The notes under the pieces: model-generated
The model's database searches: none
The model's input: the letters and a program-made list of their open reading frames with translations, nothing else
What the model was told of the DNA's origin: nothing
Assembly (NCBI GenBank): GCA_965657645.1
Contig: CBFHOS010000015.1
Location: 1 to 40,818 of the forward strand
Reading direction: 5' to 3'
Length of the DNA: 40,818 nucleotides
DNA from: CBFHOS01 sp965657645
GTDB taxonomy: Bacteria > Pseudomonadota > Alphaproteobacteria > Puniceispirillales > Puniceispirillaceae
Made by a program: the position numbers and the translations under genes
Shown here: in pieces, positions 6,891-15,099 of the stretch
Layout of the letters: the number at the start of each line of letters is the position of its first letter
Position numbering within the stretch: the first letter of the stretch is position 1

Positions 6891-7907
6891 TTAAAACGGC
6901 TCGTCTAGGCGTCGTGCCAATTCTTCAACATTCTCTGGTGGCCAATTAACAATGTCCATACCCAGCTCCAAGCTCATGCCTTTTAGCACTTCCTTGATCT
7001 CGTTCAATGACTTGCGGCCAAAGTTCGGGGTGCGAAGCATCTCATATTCTGTCTTGAGAACCAAATCACCGATATAAACGATGTTATCATTCTTCAGACA
7101 GTTTGCAGAACGTACAGACAGTTCCAACTCGTCAACCTTACGAAGCAGGCTACGGCTAAACGGCAGATCCTCTGCTTCATCAGCAGCGCTCTGGTCTTTT
7201 GGCTCTTCAAAGTTAATGAAGGTCTGAAGCTGTTCCTGCAGAATACGCGCCGCATAAGCAACTGCATCTTCAGGTGTAACTGAACCATCAGTCTCGATTG
7301 TCAGTAGCAGCTTGTCATAGTCAGTGATCTGGCCAACACGGGCATTCTCAACCTTGTACGCAACCTGACGAACAGGGCTGAAGATCGCATCAATCGGAAT
7401 AAGACCGATTGGCGAATCATCACTGCGATGTGCGTTTGCCGGGACATAGCCTTTGCCAGACGCAACGGTCAGTTCCATTGACAATGAACCGCCCTTATCG
7501 AGTTGGCACAATACATGGTCAGGGTTCATGATCTCAACACCAGCACTCTCGGAAATCATTCCGGCAGTTACTGTTGCAGGACCCTCAGCGTTCAAACGAA
7601 GACGCTTAGGACCTTCTTCATCGAGACGAACAGCCACGCCTTTAAGATTAAGCACGAGGTCGGTAACGTCTTCACGAACGCCCGGGATTGACGAAAATTC
7701 GTGAACCACGCCTTGGATCTGAACCGCTGTGATGGCTGAACCCTGCAACGATGAAAGCAACACACGGCGAAGCGCGTTACCAACAGTCACACCAAAACCG
7801 CGTTCAAACGGGCCTACCGCAACAACGGCTTGGCTTGGGTTATATTCGGAAACCTTGATTTCCAACTCATCAGGCTTTTTCAGGTCTAACCAGTTCTTTT
7901 CGATCAT
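6891..7907 (-). CDS. rpoA: DNA-directed RNA polymerase subunit alpha
   Basis: A 338-residue alpha subunit. The N-terminal domain (about residues 20-230) dimerises and nucleates polymerase assembly; GFGVTVGNALRRVLLSSLQGSAIT is characteristic. The C-terminal domain (about 255-325) contains VRSANCLKNDNI, whose arginine corresponds to E. coli R265 contacting UP elements and activators, and RTPNFGRKSLNEIK. The open frame extends to a GTG at 7922, but AAGGA (about 7915-7919) is correctly placed for the ATG at 7907, which gives the usual MIEKNW start. It follows rpsK after a 95-base gap that contains a hairpin. Confidence 0.97.
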   Translation of the reverse strand: MIEKNWLDLKKPDELEIKVSEYNPSQAVVAVGPFERGFGVTVGNALRRVLLSSLQGSAITAVQIQGVVHEFSSIPGVREDVTDLVLNLKGVAVRLDEEGPKRLRLNAEGPATVTAGMISESAGVEIMNPDHVLCQLDKGGSLSMELTVASGKGYVPANAHRSDDSPIGLIPIDAIFSPVRQVAYKVENARVGQITDYDKLLLTIETDGSVTPEDAVAYAARILQEQLQTFINFEEPKDQSAADEAEDLPFSRSLLRKVDELELSVRSANCLKNDNIVYIGDLVLKTEYEMLRTPNFGRKSLNEIKEVLKGMSLELGMDIVNWPPENVEELARRLDEPF

Positions 7908-7948
7908 GCGATGTTCCTTCACTCGAACGGTATTCTATAAATGCCAAT

Positions 7949-7976
7949 CCGACCTACAGGACATCCTGTGGGCCGG
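7949..7976 (-). other. Hairpin between rpsK and rpoA
   Basis: The minus-strand RNA reads CCGGCC-C-ACAGGA-TG-TCCTGT-A-GGTCGG. This is a near-perfect 12-pair stem with one C/A mismatch. One pair is G-U only in the minus-strand RNA (it would be A/C on the plus strand). No U-run follows, so it is more likely a processing or stability element than a terminator. Confidence 0.5.
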
Positions 7977-8002
7977 TGGCAAACACGGCGAATCAGCTCA
8001 CG

Positions 8003-8398
8003 TTAAACGCGACGGCGTTTGCGCGGGCGACAGCCATTGTGCGGGATCGGTGTTACGTCACGAATTGACGTTACGTTAAACCCAACAGACTGTAGTGCAC
8101 GAAGTGCTGATTCGCGGCCAGACCCTGGTCCGCGCACCTGCACGTCCAAAGACTTCATGCCATGTTCTGCCGCTTTGCGGCCGGCATCTTCTGCTGCCAT
8201 CTGGGCGGCAAAAGGTGTCGATTTACGAGAGCCCTTAAAGCCCATACCGCCAGCCGATGCCCACGCAATTGTATTGCCCTGAACGTCGGTGATGGTGATC
8301 ATCGTATTGTTAAATGTCGAATTCACATGGGCAACGCCGCTAGTGATATTTTTGCGCTCGCGACGACGAACACGGCCTTGGCTTGGTTGTTTTGCCAT
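8003..8398 (-). CDS. rpsK: 30S ribosomal protein S11
   Basis: A 131-residue S11, part of the small-subunit platform near the mRNA exit. GVAHVNSTFNNTMITITD (about 22-39), GPGSGRESALRAL and the basic C-terminus PHNGCRPRKRRRV are family signatures. The length is normal. GAGGAG sits just before the ATG. It lies 24 bases downstream of rpsM. Confidence 0.98.
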   Translation of the reverse strand: MAKQPSQGRVRRRERKNITSGVAHVNSTFNNTMITITDVQGNTIAWASAGGMGFKGSRKSTPFAAQMAAEDAGRKAAEHGMKSLDVQVRGPGSGRESALRALQSVGFNVTSIRDVTPIPHNGCRPRKRRRV

Positions 8399-8422
8399 TG
8401 GTAACTCTCCTCGTGTTTCGCG

Positions 8423-8791
8423 TTATTTCTTCTTACCAGCAATGGCCTTTGCAGGGCCTTTGCGGGTACGCGCATTTGTGTGTGTACGCTGACCACGAAC
8501 AGGCAAGCCACGGCGGTGGCGAAGGCCACGCAGGCAACCAAGATCGAGGTAACGCTTGATGTTCATCGAAGTTTGACGACGCAGGTCACCCTCAACTAGG
8601 AAATCTCCATCAATGATGTCGCGCAGCTTTGTCAGCTCGTCTTCAGAAAGATCACTCACGCGCCGTTCATCAGGCACACCGGCCTTAGAACAAATTGATT
8701 TAGCACTGGTAGTACCGATGCCGTGGATATAAGTCAGTGCGATCTCGACCCGTTTTTTGGTCGGAATGTTTACACCAGCAATTCGTGCCAC
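8423..8791 (-). CDS. rpsM: 30S ribosomal protein S13
   Basis: A 122-residue S13, in the small-subunit head contacting the P-site tRNA and L5. It begins MARIAGVNIPTKKRVEIALTY-like and ends in the basic KGPAKAIAGKKK tail; GLRHRRGLPVRGQRTHTNAR is diagnostic. The start codon is GTG (8791) with AGGAG seven bases upstream. It is the first gene after the internal promoter at 8883-8910. The leader contains a GTGAGA/TCTCAC hairpin (8836-8855). Confidence 0.98.
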   Translation of the reverse strand: MARIAGVNIPTKKRVEIALTYIHGIGTTSAKSICSKAGVPDERRVSDLSEDELTKLRDIIDGDFLVEGDLRRQTSMNIKRYLDLGCLRGLRHRRGLPVRGQRTHTNARTRKGPAKAIAGKKK

Positions 8792-8882
8792 TGTCTGGCT
8801 CCTTTATAATTGACGACTGCGTCTGGTCGTTACCCGTGAGACCTAAATCTCTCACCGCTTCCAATTCAGTAGAAGGCGGCGA

Positions 8883-8910
8883 ATTATAGGCTTTTACCCC
8901 TAACAGTCAA
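8883..8910 (-). promoter_or_regulatory. Strong internal promoter upstream of rpsM
   Basis: On the minus strand TTGACT (8905-8910), a 16-base spacer and a consensus TATAAT (8883-8888) lie just past the adk stop. Transcription would begin near 8876 and give an approximately 85-base leader before the rpsM GTG. This corresponds in position to the E. coli alpha-operon promoter. A second TTGACT lies about 12 bases further upstream. Confidence 0.8.
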
Positions 8911-8924
8911 CCTCAAGTCAAACC

Positions 8925-9491
8925 TTACCCAAGTATATTATCGATGTGACCGGCAACCTCTTCAATAGAGGCCATCCCGTCCACGCTGCGCAGCAGACCC
9001 TTTTCCTCATAATAAGGAAGCAGAGGTGCTGTATTCTCATGATAAACCGCCAGACGAGTCTTTAATGTTTCTGCATTATCGTCTGCACGGGCGCCACCTG
9101 TTTCTGCGGCCCGGGTTTCAATCCGGGCAAATAAGGCAGCTTCATCAACTTTAATCTCAATGACATGAGCAAGCTCACGTCCTTGTTCCAGCAACATTTC
9201 ACCCAAGGCATCAGCCTGGGCAACGGTGCGCGGGAAACCGTCAAGAATTACGCCGTTCTGGCAATCATCTGACGCCATCCGCTCGGCAATCATACCGACC
9301 ATGATATCGTCAGAAACCAGATCACCACGATCCATGATTTCTTTTGCCCGAAGGCCTAACTCTGAACCGGCAGCTATCGCGGCGCGTAACATATCGCCAG
9401 TCGATAACTGGACCAGACCACGTTCGTCAACCAAACGCTGGGCCTGAGTTCCTTTTCCCGCTCCGGGTGCGCCGAACAGGATAATATTCAT
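8925..9491 (-). CDS. adk: Adenylate kinase (short-LID form)
   Basis: A 188-residue enzyme that interconverts ATP + AMP and 2 ADP. The P-loop GAPGAGKGT is at 7-15, the AMP-binding STGDMLR at 30-36, and DGFPRT at 84-89. The LID is short (about residues 126-140, RIETRAAETGGARADDN) and lacks the four-cysteine zinc site and the roughly 25 extra residues of the long E. coli-type enzyme. Its ATG overlaps the secY stop by four bases. Its place between secY and rpsM is usual in Alphaproteobacteria. Confidence 0.97.
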   Translation of the reverse strand: MNIILFGAPGAGKGTQAQRLVDERGLVQLSTGDMLRAAIAAGSELGLRAKEIMDRGDLVSDDIMVGMIAERMASDDCQNGVILDGFPRTVAQADALGEMLLEQGRELAHVIEIKVDEAALFARIETRAAETGGARADDNAETLKTRLAVYHENTAPLLPYYEEKGLLRSVDGMASIEEVAGHIDNILG

Positions 9492-10825
9492 CGCCCACGC
9501 CCTTTAATCCGTGATTTCTTCACCAGACCTTCATACTGATGCGCCAGCAAATGCGATTGCACCTGTCCAACCGTATCGAGCGTCACCGTCACCACAATCA
9601 GCAAAGATGTACCGCCAAAGTAGAAAGGCACCGAATATTGGCTAATCAGGATCTCTGGCAGGATACAAACCGCCGCAAGATAGGCCGCGCCAAGAACTGT
9701 CAGGCGGGTCAGGATCGTATCGAGATAATCCGCAGTAGACTTACCCGGCCGGATGCCCGGCACATAGCCGCCATACTTACGCAAATTCTCGGCTGTATCT
9801 TCTGGATTAAACACGATCGCTGTGTAGAAAAAGGCGAAGAACACAATCAAGCCGATATAAATCGCCAGATAGAGTGGCTGACCACGACCAAGCATCGCAT
9901 TCAAATTCACCAACCACTCAGCACCACCAGCCTGTCCACCAGACAGATTGATAATCGATACCGGCATCAACAACAAAGAGGATGCAAAGATTGGCGGGAT
10001 AACACCAGGAACGTTGATTTTCAGCGGCAAGAATGACTGGTCACCACCAAAGACTTTGTTGCCATGCTGGCGCTTTGGATATTGAACAACGATCTTGCGA
10101 ACTGAACGCTCGATAAAGACGATAAAGGCAATAACCGCTGCCGCCATCACAAACAATGCGATGATCAGAATGGCTGATAGGGCACCAGTACGGCCAAGCT
10201 CTAGCGTACCAGCTAGCGCAGATGGCAGTTCGGCAACAATGCCGGCAAAGATGATCAGCGAGATGCCGTTACCAACACCGCGGCTAGTAATCTGTTCGCC
10301 AAGCCACATCAGGAACAAGGTGCCACCAACAAGGGTTGCAACCGTCGTTACCACAAAGAATGCGCCCGGGTTTTCAACAACACCAGAGGCGGCCTGCAAG
10401 CTAACGGCGATGCCATAGCCCTGCACGGTTGCCAGCAATACTGTCAAATACCGCGTATATTGGTTGATTTGCTTGCGCCCAGAATCGCCGTCCTTCTTCA
10501 TCGCTTCGAGCGATGGGACAATGGCGGTCATCAATTGCATGATAATCGACGCCGTAATGTACGGCATGATGTTCAACGCAAAGATTGTCATCCGCCCCAG
10601 AGCACCACCAGAGAACATGTCGAACATGCCCAAAATTCCAGATGATTGCTGGGAAAAGATATCCGCAAGTGCGCCCGGGTTAATCCCCGGCAATGGCAAA
10701 TAAGTACCAAGACGATAAACAATCAGAGCGCCCAAGGTAAACCACAGGCGTTTCTTCAGCTCATCGGCCTTACCCAATGCGCCGAAACCTGAACCTGCTG
10801 CCATGCGTTCTGCTGCTGATGCCAT
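9488..10825 (-). CDS. secY: Protein translocase subunit SecY
   Basis: A 445-residue polytopic protein forming the Sec channel with SecE and SecG. Ten hydrophobic segments are visible. Family motifs include YRLGTYLPLPGINPGAL near the first helix, GVGNGISLIIFAGI near residue 187, and the cytoplasmic loop IRPGKSTADYLD near 365, which is needed for SecA and ribosome interaction. The start is an ATG at 10825 with AAGGG upstream. The stop overlaps adk, so the two are translationally coupled. secE is at the far end of the cluster in this same window. Confidence 0.97.
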   Translation of the reverse strand: MASAAERMAAGSGFGALGKADELKKRLWFTLGALIVYRLGTYLPLPGINPGALADIFSQQSSGILGMFDMFSGGALGRMTIFALNIMPYITASIIMQLMTAIVPSLEAMKKDGDSGRKQINQYTRYLTVLLATVQGYGIAVSLQAASGVVENPGAFFVVTTVATLVGGTLFLMWLGEQITSRGVGNGISLIIFAGIVAELPSALAGTLELGRTGALSAILIIALFVMAAAVIAFIVFIERSVRKIVVQYPKRQHGNKVFGGDQSFLPLKINVPGVIPPIFASSLLLMPVSIINLSGGQAGGAEWLVNLNAMLGRGQPLYLAIYIGLIVFFAFFYTAIVFNPEDTAENLRKYGGYVPGIRPGKSTADYLDTILTRLTVLGAAYLAAVCILPEILISQYSVPFYFGGTSLLIVVTVTLDTVGQVQSHLLAHQYEGLVKKSRIKGRGR

Positions 10826-10860
10826 TATTGGAACCCTTATTGATTAATGAAACGAGCCGC

Positions 10861-11331
10861 TTATTCGCTAGCGGCCGGAGTCACAATTTTACCACCAGCG
10901 GCCTCGACCGCAGCAATAGCGGCTTTAGAAGCCCCTGCTGCATGGATTTCGATTTTCTTGGTTGTCAGATCACCTTTGCTAAGGATCCGCACACCGTCAC
11001 GCGCCTTTGAGATTACGCCAGCACCCACGAGTACGGCGGCATCAATTGGCTTGCCCGCATCAACCTTGCCCGCATCAATTGCTGATTGCAGACGACCGAG
11101 GTTAACTTCAACATATTTCTTGCGGAAGATGTTTACGAAACCGCGCTTTGGAAGACGACGGTGGATAGGCATTTGACCGCCCTCAAAGCCGTTGATTGAC
11201 ACGCCTGAACGCGCCTTTTGGCCTTTGTGACCGCTGCCTGATGTCTTACCAGTGCCCGAGCCGATACCACGTCCAACACGCTTACGGTTTTTAGTCGCGC
11301 CCGGATTGTCTCTGACTTCATTGAGTTTCAT
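10861..11331 (-). CDS. rplO: 50S ribosomal protein L15
   Basis: A 156-residue L15, an assembly protein of the 50S core. The glycine- and arginine-rich N-terminus (KLNEVRDNPGATKNRKRVGRG, then GSGHKGQKARSG) is typical, and the globular C-terminal half follows. An upstream in-frame ATG at 11343 exists, but its own bases form the GGAG ribosome binding site (11337-11340 region) for the ATG at 11331, so I use the latter. Confidence 0.96.
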   Translation of the reverse strand: MKLNEVRDNPGATKNRKRVGRGIGSGTGKTSGSGHKGQKARSGVSINGFEGGQMPIHRRLPKRGFVNIFRKKYVEVNLGRLQSAIDAGKVDAGKPIDAAVLVGAGVISKARDGVRILSKGDLTTKKIEIHAAGASKAAIAAVEAAGGKIVTPAASE

Positions 11332-11381
11332 TTGTCGCTCCATACGGCCCCTTTATGAGGCACCGCTGTAAATCTTTACTA

Positions 11382-11570
11382 TTATTCGCCTTCGACGCGG
11401 ACCAGATGCTTGACCTTGTTGATCATGCCCCGAACAGATGGTGTATCTTCGAGTTCACGAGTACGACCAATTTTGTTCAGACCAAGACCGATAAGGGTCT
11501 GCCGCTGATCGGCATAACGACCAATTGCACTTCTTGTCTGCGTTACACGCACAGTTGCTTTAGCAGCCAT
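11382..11570 (-). CDS. rpmD: 50S ribosomal protein L30
   Basis: A 62-residue L30. TVRVTQTRSAIGR and LGLNKIGRTRELEDTPSVRGMINKV are the family core. Two consecutive ATGs are possible: 11573 lies only three bases from the GGAG sequence and 11570 lies six bases away, so the second is preferred. It sits between rpsE and rplO as in the standard spc operon. Confidence 0.95.
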   Translation of the reverse strand: MAAKATVRVTQTRSAIGRYADQRQTLIGLGLNKIGRTRELEDTPSVRGMINKVKHLVRVEGE

Positions 11571-11582
11571 CATTATCTCCTA

Positions 11583-12149
11583 TTAGGACGCGGCGGCTTG
11601 ATCGCCGGCCTTATCACTCGATTTGCCAAGCACATCAGCAACACGCTTGCCGCGCTTTTGCGCAACTGCCCGTGGGGCCTGAATATGTGCCAAAGCAGAG
11701 AACGTCGCCTTGATCATGTTATGCGGGTTAGAGCTACCAATTGACTTGGCAACAATGTCCTGAATTCCAAGAACCTCAAATACGGCGCGCATTGGACCAC
11801 CGGCAATGATGCCAGTACCCTGCTTGGCTGCCCGCAAGCGGACATGCCCCGCACCATAAGTGCCTTGCATATCATGATGAAGCGTACGGCCATCACGAAG
11901 AGGAATACGAACCATGTTGCGCTTGGCATTCTCAGTTGCCTTACGAATGGCCTCAGGAACCTCGCGGGCTTTACCAGTACCAAAACCGGCGCGGCCTTTG
12001 CCATCACCAACCACTACCAGAGCAGCAAAGCCAAAACGACGTCCACCCTTGACCACTTTGGCCACACGGTTAATGCCGACTAGCTTTTCGAGCATCTCCG
12101 GATCTTCGCGCGGGGCGTTCCGGTCTTGCCTATCATTATTGCGTGCCAT
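11583..12149 (-). CDS. rpsE: 30S ribosomal protein S5
   Basis: A 188-residue S5, located at the small-subunit mRNA entry and important for decoding fidelity. The double-stranded RNA-binding-like N-terminal domain contains INRVAKVVKGGRRFGFAALV and VGDGKGRAGFGTGKA. The C-terminal domain follows with GIIAGGPMRAVFEVLGIQDIVAKSIGS. A short polar tail ends the protein. GGGAG precedes the ATG. Confidence 0.98.
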   Translation of the reverse strand: MARNNDRQDRNAPREDPEMLEKLVGINRVAKVVKGGRRFGFAALVVVGDGKGRAGFGTGKAREVPEAIRKATENAKRNMVRIPLRDGRTLHHDMQGTYGAGHVRLRAAKQGTGIIAGGPMRAVFEVLGIQDIVAKSIGSSNPHNMIKATFSALAHIQAPRAVAQKRGKRVADVLGKSSDKAGDQAAAS

Positions 12150-12161
12150 TATCGCTGCTCC

Positions 12162-12527
12162 CTAGAATTTCAAACCGGCTTCACGCGCGGCATCAGCCAG
12201 CGCCTTGACCCGGCCGTGGAAAATATAGCCACCGCGGTCAAATACAACAGTGCTAACACCATTGGCCTTGGCCCGCTCAGCAACCAGCTTGCCAACCGCT
12301 GCGGCGGCTTCGCTGTTTGATGACGACTTGATTGATTTTTTGATATCGGCATCAAGCGTTGACGCAGACGCTAGCGTATGGCCAGCCGTATCGTCGATAA
12401 CCTGTGCATAGATATGCTGTGAAGAGCGATGAACAGACAGACGGACAGATTTGCCGCCGCTGTTTTTGCGAAGAGCGGTGCGATTACGCGCTCTACGACG
12501 CTCAAATAGTTCTCTAGTTGTAAACAT
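12162..12527 (-). CDS. rplR: 50S ribosomal protein L18
   Basis: A 121-residue L18, one of the 5S rRNA-binding proteins together with L5 and L25. The basic N-terminus (ELFERRRARNRTALRK) leads into RLSVHRSSQHIYAQVIDD, and the C-terminus has VVFDRGGYIFHGRVKALADAAREAGLKF, matching the family end to end. Confidence 0.98.
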   Translation of the reverse strand: MFTTRELFERRRARNRTALRKNSGGKSVRLSVHRSSQHIYAQVIDDTAGHTLASASTLDADIKKSIKSSSNSEAAAAVGKLVAERAKANGVSTVVFDRGGYIFHGRVKALADAAREAGLKF

Positions 12528-12536
12528 GAGCGATCC

Positions 12537-13070
12537 CTACTTCTTCTTGCCTTCTTTGCGAACAATATGCTCATCGGCGTATTTCACACCCTTGCCTTTG
12601 AAAGGCTCAGGTGGGCGCTTAGAGCGCACCTCTGAAGCAAACTGACCAAGCATAATCTTGTCCGCGCCGCTTATTAAAACATTGGTGTTGTTCTCGACAG
12701 TAACCGTTAGGCCAGCAGGAACTTCCATTTCCACCGGATGGCTGAAACCGAGGTTCAAAACCAGCTTGTTGCCCTGCATTGCTGCACGATAACCAACGCC
12801 ATTGATTTCGAGTTTCTTGGTAAAGCCTTCACTCACACCGACAACCATGTTGCTGATGTTAGCGCGCATGGTTCCCCATAACGCCTTGGCCTGCCGTGAA
12901 TTACGGGCTGGCTTAAGGGTTGCTACACCATCAGCGATTGCCACTGCGACATCGCTATGGATCGGTGTAGACAGTTCACCTTTTTTACCTTTGACGACAA
13001 TTCTACCGCCATCCTGTGACATCGTCACTTCAGACGGGATAGTAATCGCATTGCTTCCGACACGAGACAT
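12537..13070 (-). CDS. rplF: 50S ribosomal protein L6
   Basis: A 177-residue L6, near the factor-binding site of the 50S subunit. It begins MSRVGSNAITIP and has the two repeated L6 domains. LEINGVGYRAAMQGNKLVLNLGFSHPVEMEVP lies at their junction, and RSKRPPEPFKGKGVKY(A) near the C-terminus is diagnostic. AAGGAG is eight bases upstream of the ATG. Confidence 0.98.
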   Translation of the reverse strand: MSRVGSNAITIPSEVTMSQDGGRIVVKGKKGELSTPIHSDVAVAIADGVATLKPARNSRQAKALWGTMRANISNMVVGVSEGFTKKLEINGVGYRAAMQGNKLVLNLGFSHPVEMEVPAGLTVTVENNTNVLISGADKIMLGQFASEVRSKRPPEPFKGKGVKYADEHIVRKEGKKK

Positions 13071-13082
13071 GTCATTCGCTCC

Positions 13083-13481
13083 TTAAAATACGTGGCAGAG
13101 GACTTCGCCGCCAACTTTGGCAGTGCGCGCCTCGTTATCAGACAGAACACCACGCGGTGTAGACAGAATGGCAATGCCAAGACCGTTATACACACGAGGT
13201 AGATCGCGGATGCCGTAATATACGCGGCGGCCCGGACGTGAAACCCGCTGGATCTCAGAGATTACCGGCTGGCCTTCGTGGTACTTCAGCTCAATCTGCA
13301 ATTCCTTGATGCCAGGGCGAACGTCAACGCTTGAATAGTTACGGATGTAACCTTCGCGCTTTAGAACTTCCAGAACATGCGTACGGAAACGTGATGAAGG
13401 GCTAGACACTACATTCTTACGGGCGTGTTGTCCGTTGCGAATGCGTGTAAGCATATCACCTAGAGGATCACTCATAGACAT
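13083..13481 (-). CDS. rpsH: 30S ribosomal protein S8
   Basis: A 132-residue S8, a primary 16S rRNA-binding protein that in E. coli also represses the spc operon by binding its mRNA near rplE. MSDPLGDMLTRIRNGQHA at the N-terminus and GIAILSTPRGVLSDNEARTAKVGGEVLC at the C-terminus are characteristic. An ATG two codons downstream of the chosen start is also possible. Confidence 0.98.
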   Translation of the reverse strand: MSMSDPLGDMLTRIRNGQHARKNVVSSPSSRFRTHVLEVLKREGYIRNYSSVDVRPGIKELQIELKYHEGQPVISEIQRVSRPGRRVYYGIRDLPRVYNGLGIAILSTPRGVLSDNEARTAKVGGEVLCHVF

Positions 13482-13499
13482 TTTTTAATTCTCCTCTAC

Positions 13500-13805
13500 T
13501 TACCAGCTAGACTTCACGACGCCCGGTACCTGGCCCATTGAGGCCAGATCACGAAGGGCGATCCGTGACATTCTAAGCTTGCGGTCGTAACCGCGCGGAC
13601 GACCAGAAATTTCACAACGGTTGCGAACGCGGATCCGTGCACTGTTGCGTGGCTCTTGGGCCAGCTTCAGGACAGCTTGGAAACGCTCTTCCATTGCGAC
13701 ATTCTTGTCAGCGATGATTGCCTTCAAAGCAGCACGACGGGCACCCTTTTGGGCGACGATGCGCTTGCGTTTGTTATTCTTTTCAACGGCGCTCTTTTTA
13801 GCCAT
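13500..13805 (-). CDS. rpsN: 30S ribosomal protein S14 (zinc-independent type)
   Basis: A 101-residue S14 of the long, zinc-free class. There is no CxxC...CxxC motif in the NRCEISGRPRGYDRKLRMSR region. The C-terminus GQVPGVVKSSW is typical. It lies between rplE and rpsH in the standard order. Confidence 0.98.
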   Translation of the reverse strand: MAKKSAVEKNNKRKRIVAQKGARRAALKAIIADKNVAMEERFQAVLKLAQEPRNSARIRVRNRCEISGRPRGYDRKLRMSRIALRDLASMGQVPGVVKSSW

Positions 13806-13823
13806 ATCTAAACCCCTCTTGCC

Positions 13824-14369
13824 TTACGCTTTGATAAACGGAAACTGAATACCGGATAGCAATTCCCGGGCTTCGTCATCCGTTTGAGCGGAAGTAACTA
13901 CGATGATGTCCATACCGCGGACTTCATCGACTTGATCATAATCGATCTCTGGAAAAATAATCTGCTCTTTGATGCCCATTGCATAATTGCCACGGCCATC
14001 AAAACTCTTGCCGTTCAGACCACGAAAGTCACGAACGCGCGGAAGCGCAATATTTACCAAACGATCAAGGAATTCATACATCTGCTCACGGCGCAGGGTC
14101 ACTTTACAACCGATAGGCATGCCTTCGCGCAATTTGAACGCCGCATTGGCCTTCTTTGAACGAGTAACAATTGGCTTTTGACCTGTGATTGCTGCTAGCT
14201 CACGAGTAGCGTGATCGATTTTCTTCGAGTCACGAACCGCTTCACCAACACCCATGTTGATCACGACCTTCTCAATCTTTGGAACCTGCATGGCATTTTT
14301 ATAGCCAAACTTTTCCACAAGAGCCGGGCGAACTGCCGTCAGATAATGTTCTTCTAAACGCGTCTTCAT
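13824..14369 (-). CDS. rplE: 50S ribosomal protein L5
   Basis: A 181-residue L5, which binds 5S rRNA and contacts S13 across the subunit interface. MQVPKIEKVVINMGVGEA (about 27-44), PIVTRSKKANAAFKLREGMPIGCKVTLR and the GRGNYAMGIKEQIIFPEIDYD segment are strong family matches. The length is normal. Confidence 0.98.
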   Translation of the reverse strand: MKTRLEEHYLTAVRPALVEKFGYKNAMQVPKIEKVVINMGVGEAVRDSKKIDHATRELAAITGQKPIVTRSKKANAAFKLREGMPIGCKVTLRREQMYEFLDRLVNIALPRVRDFRGLNGKSFDGRGNYAMGIKEQIIFPEIDYDQVDEVRGMDIIVVTSAQTDDEARELLSGIQFPFIKA

Positions 14370-14393
14370 CTCAGCTTTCTCTCCTTACCCTAA

Positions 14394-14720
14394 TTAAGCT
14401 AGGGCTTTGCCAGACCGGCGAGCGATCCGAACTTTTTTGCCATCTTTAACCTCGATACCGACACGTGTAGCTGTGCCAGAATCTGGGTCAATATGGGCAA
14501 CATTAGAAATATGCAACGGGGCTTCCTTGGCGATGATACCGCCAGGGGTCGTCTGGGTGGCACGTGTATGGCGTTTGACCATATTTACGCCCTGAACCCG
14601 GACTTTGCTCTCAGCGCGAAGGACTTCCATCACTTCACCCTTTTTGCCCTTGTCACGACCAGTAGTCACGATGACCTGGTCACCTTTTTTGATCTTAAAT
14701 TTGCTCATTGTCTGGGCCAT
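14394..14720 (-). CDS. rplX: 50S ribosomal protein L24
   Basis: A 108-residue L24, an early assembly initiator. A KOW motif lies near the N-terminus (KIKKGDQVIVTTGRDKGKKGEV), followed by VQGVNMVKRHTRA and PGGIIAKEAPLHISNVA. I keep the ATG at 14720 because GGAGG lies six bases upstream. An internal ATG at 14708 would give a more conventional MSKFKIKKGD start. The first base overlaps the rplN stop. Confidence 0.97.
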   Translation of the reverse strand: MAQTMSKFKIKKGDQVIVTTGRDKGKKGEVMEVLRAESKVRVQGVNMVKRHTRATQTTPGGIIAKEAPLHISNVAHIDPDSGTATRVGIEVKDGKKVRIARRSGKALA

Positions 14721-15088
14721 TACAGAACCTCCGGTGCCAATGAAACGATTTTCATAAATTTACGGCTACGCAACTCACGGGTTACAGGGCCAAAAATACG
14801 TGTTCCGATTGGCTCATCCTGTTTGTTCAACAGAACAGCAGCGTTACGGTCAAAGCGAATGGCAGAGCCATCAGCGCGGCGAATTTCCTTGGCGGTGCGA
14901 ACGATAACGGCGCGATGCACGTCACCTTTCTTAACCTTACCCCGAGGAATTGCCTCTTTAACTGAAACAACAATCACATCACCAACACCGGCTACTTTAC
15001 GGCCTGAACCGCCAAGCACCTTGATACACTGCACACGGCGCGCACCCGAGTTGTCGGCAACTTCAAGATTTGACTGCATTTGAATCAT
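14720..15088 (-). CDS. rplN: 50S ribosomal protein L14
   Basis: A 122-residue L14, at the subunit interface (bridge B8). MIQMQSNLEVADNSGARRVQCIKVLGG and GDVIVVSVKEAIP are diagnostic. The open frame reaches 15163, but GGGAG six bases upstream of the ATG at 15088 and the family N-terminus fix the start there. Confidence 0.98.
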   Translation of the reverse strand: MIQMQSNLEVADNSGARRVQCIKVLGGSGRKVAGVGDVIVVSVKEAIPRGKVKKGDVHRAVIVRTAKEIRRADGSAIRFDRNAAVLLNKQDEPIGTRIFGPVTRELRSRKFMKIVSLAPEVL

Positions 15089-15099
15089 GTCAGTCTCCC

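Noticed and set aside
14493..15083. 196-residue plus-strand open frame
   Set aside because: It lies antisense to rplX and rplN and has no recognisable domain.
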